Assembly (NCBI GenBank): GCA_903839965.1
Contig: CAIMEK010000563.1
Coordinates: forward strand, 1-7,313
DNA: 7,313 nt
Origin: an uncultured Acetobacteraceae bacterium
Lineage (GTDB): Bacteria > Pseudomonadota > Alphaproteobacteria > Acetobacterales > Acetobacteraceae
Reading direction: 5' to 3'
The first letter of the stretch is position 1, and each line of letters begins with the position of its first letter. This document shows positions 5,920 to 7,313 of the stretch, piece by piece. A model generated the notes under the pieces. That model did no database searches. It had not been told where the DNA came from and worked only from the letters and a program-made list of their open reading frames with translations. The position numbers and the translations under genes were made by a program.

Positions 5920-7210
5920 TAAGGGCACGATGGGAGCCCTTTACTTGAAGGACCTCGCGGCCAAGACCCACCGCGGCCTTGAAGGTCGCGTCCGCGCCGG
6001 CCGCTGCGTCGGCGCGCCGCCCTACGGCTATCGTACCGTCCGCCGCACCGCTCAGAACGGCGAGCCTGAGCGTGGCCTACGCGAAATCGATGAAGCCCAC
6101 GCGATCGTCGTCCGCCGCATCTTCGATGCCTATGCCGCTGGAGCATCTCCCTGCAGCATCGCGCGCGCGCTCAACGATGAGGCCGTCGTCGGCCCGACCG
6201 GCGGCATATGGAACGAAATTGCTATTCGCGGCCGCGCCCAGCGTGGCGACGGCCTGTTGCGCAATCCGCTCTACGCCGGCCGTCTGGTCTGGAACCGGCT
6301 GCACAATACCAAGGACCCCATCGATGGAACCCGTGTCCGCAGGCTCAACGCGGAAGCGGATCTCGTCGTGCACGAAATGCCCGAGCTTGGTATTGTTGAC
6401 GCTGCGCTCTGGCAGCGCGTGCAGGTTCGTCTGAAACAGGAAGCTGCCCCGGCTGCGCCAGCCGACGCGCGTTCGCCCTCGGGACGCTTCTGGGAACGCC
6501 GCCGTCCGCGCCACTTGCTCAGCGGCAAGGTGATCTGTGGCGTGTGCGGGCGGACCTTCTTTCGCGTTGGCAAGGACTATTTGGCTTGCTTTGCTGCGAC
6601 CCAGCACGGCTGCATCAACACCACCCGGCCGCGCCAGTCCCGTCTCGAGGCTCAGGTGCTGGATGCGTTGGGGCGCCAGTTCATGCAACCCGATCTGGTT
6701 GCGGCGTTTATTGATGAGTTCACCACCGCCTGGAACCAGACGCTCGCCCAGGTGGTCGGGAACGCCAGCCAGAACCACCGAGAGTTGCAGATCGTTGAGC
6801 GGCGTATCACCAACCTCATCGATGCTTTGGCCGACGGCGTGCGCGCCATGGACATCCAAAAGCGTCTTGGCGATCTTGAGCAACGCCGCGCTGAACTTGC
6901 CACCGCGCTGGCCGCGCCCTCTTCGGTCGTGCCGGTGATGCCCGCAAACCTGGCTGTGGTTTATCGAGAGAAGGTCACCCGGTTGCGTCAGGCCCTGTCC
7001 GGCCCCGATCATACGGAAGTGCTCGAAGCCGCCCGGGCACTCATTGATAGGATCGTCATCACCCCGCCGGCCGATCCCGGCGAGCCACCGGACATCGAGC
7101 TCATCGGGGACCTAGCCAATATGCTCAAGGCCGGGGGCTTCCAAACCACATCCTCGGAGGAAACGACGGTTTCCAGCCAAATTTCGGCCATGTCCGAGAG
7201 TTCGGTAAAA

Positions 7211-7270
7211 GGGGGGCTGCGGGCTCTGCCCCCTGGACCCCCGCCAGGGGTCGGGCGACCCCTGGACCCG
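7211..7270. repeat. GC-rich REP-like nested palindromes at the end of the serine recombinase frame
   Basis: Three adjoining stem-loops can be drawn. GGGGGC (7212-7217) pairs with GCCCCC (7228-7233). CCCCTGG (7230-7236) pairs with CCAGGGG (7244-7250). CCAGGGGTCG (7244-7253) pairs perfectly with CGACCCCTGG (7256-7265) across two bases. The last two share an arm and are mutually exclusive. CCCCTGGACCC also occurs as a direct repeat (7230-7240 and 7259-7269). I associate this kind of repeat with Acetobacteraceae genomes, from memory. It could act as a transcription end or mRNA-stabilising structure for the operon, but no T run follows. Confidence 0.65.
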
Positions 7271-7313
7271 GCTTCACTTGGAGGGTCTTGGCGAGAGGGG
7301 GGTTAGGAGATGC

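Larger units (their letters stand above)
2057..7306 (+). mobile_element. Recombinase-bearing mobile element core (outer ends not determined)
   Basis: Five same-strand frames form one gene cluster: small ORF, excisionase-like HTH, tyrosine recombinase, tyrosine recombinase, serine recombinase (disrupted). Junctions are an 8-bp overlap, a 144-bp gap, a 4-bp overlap and a 4-bp gap. Nothing else is encoded, so this is either a small self-contained element or the recombination module at one end of a larger integrated element whose cargo lies beyond 7313. I looked for matching direct or inverted repeats between 1971-2060 and 7200-7313, and for a tRNA 3' end, and found none. The coordinates given are those of the gene cluster, not the element ends. 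Confidence 0.55.
5475..7306 (+). pseudogene. Large serine recombinase, disrupted by a 99-bp insertion
   Basis: The first part (5475-5819, 115 codons) is a resolvase/invertase catalytic domain with YARYSSDQQ, in which Ser10 is the expected nucleophile, and LDRFSRD, with Arg78 and Arg81. The second part (from 5921) resumes with KGTMGALYLKDLAAKT, then the recombinase domain (GAPPYGYR… to about 6440). A zinc ribbon follows with Cys codons at 6536, 6545, 6587 and 6611, then a coiled-coil stretch (about 6770-6910). Removing 101 bp rejoins HIGF to KGTM and gives a 576-residue protein with no other defect, normal for a large serine recombinase. As it stands, the first frame ends at a TGA at 5916-5918, yielding a 147-residue product with 32 foreign residues; the second part could start at the ATG at 5930. 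GAGG at 5462-5465 serves the ATG at 5475, four bases after the preceding gene. The C-terminal tail reads through a repeat (7211-7270) and is probably not native. Confidence 0.88.

Noticed and set aside
6077..7012. 311-residue minus-strand frame opposite the serine recombinase
   Set aside because: It is an antisense shadow of a recombinase and zinc-ribbon coding stretch with conserved residues on the plus strand.
1..7313. CRISPR array, tRNA or rRNA gene, or toxin-antitoxin pair
   Set aside because: No regularly spaced direct repeats, no cloverleaf or rRNA-like sequence, and no small gene pair with such motifs was seen.

Overview
The window is GC-rich chromosomal or plasmid DNA that looks alphaproteobacterial. 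The family Acetobacteraceae is my best guess, from the style of the recombinases and the CCCCTGGACCC-type palindromic repeat at the right edge; this is recognition, not a database result. It is a patchwork of a decayed regulatory region and a recombinase-rich mobile element.

Left part (1-1913). A fragment of a DDE (rve-type) insertion-sequence transposase runs in from the left edge on the plus strand and stops abruptly at about 160-184. It abuts the N-terminal stub of a sensor histidine kinase on the minus strand, which has lost its whole kinase region. The partner OmpR-type response regulator (425-1096, minus) is an open frame joined to the kinase stub by an ATGA overlap, so it is now an orphan at this locus. 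It carries a 12-bp in-frame tandem duplication in the receiver and an atypical recognition-helix end. A TetR/AcrR-family repressor (1209-1913, minus) follows, with an AT-rich, palindrome-rich divergent promoter (about 1914-1975).

Right part (2057-7306, all plus strand). Five reading frames are packed head to tail: a small ORF of unknown function, a 66-residue excisionase/MerR-like HTH protein, a 570-residue tyrosine recombinase, a 382-residue tyrosine recombinase and a large serine recombinase. Most junctions are overlaps or gaps of a few bases (8-bp overlap, 144-bp gap, 4-bp GTGA overlap, 4-bp gap), as expected of one operon. Both tyrosine recombinases keep all the expected catalytic residues. 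The combination of two tyrosine recombinases with a serine recombinase and an accessory HTH protein is the most interesting biological unit here.

The serine recombinase is broken by a 99-bp insertion (5821-5919) with short terminal inverted repeats, flanked by TA dinucleotides. Removing the insert and one TA restores the reading frame exactly (…HIGF-KGTM…), giving a 576-residue protein. This is the signature of a miniature element of the IS630/Tc1-mariner type and implies a recent hit. The 3' end of the serine recombinase frame runs through a set of GC-rich palindromes (7211-7270). The element's outer ends and attachment sites cannot be identified from this window.
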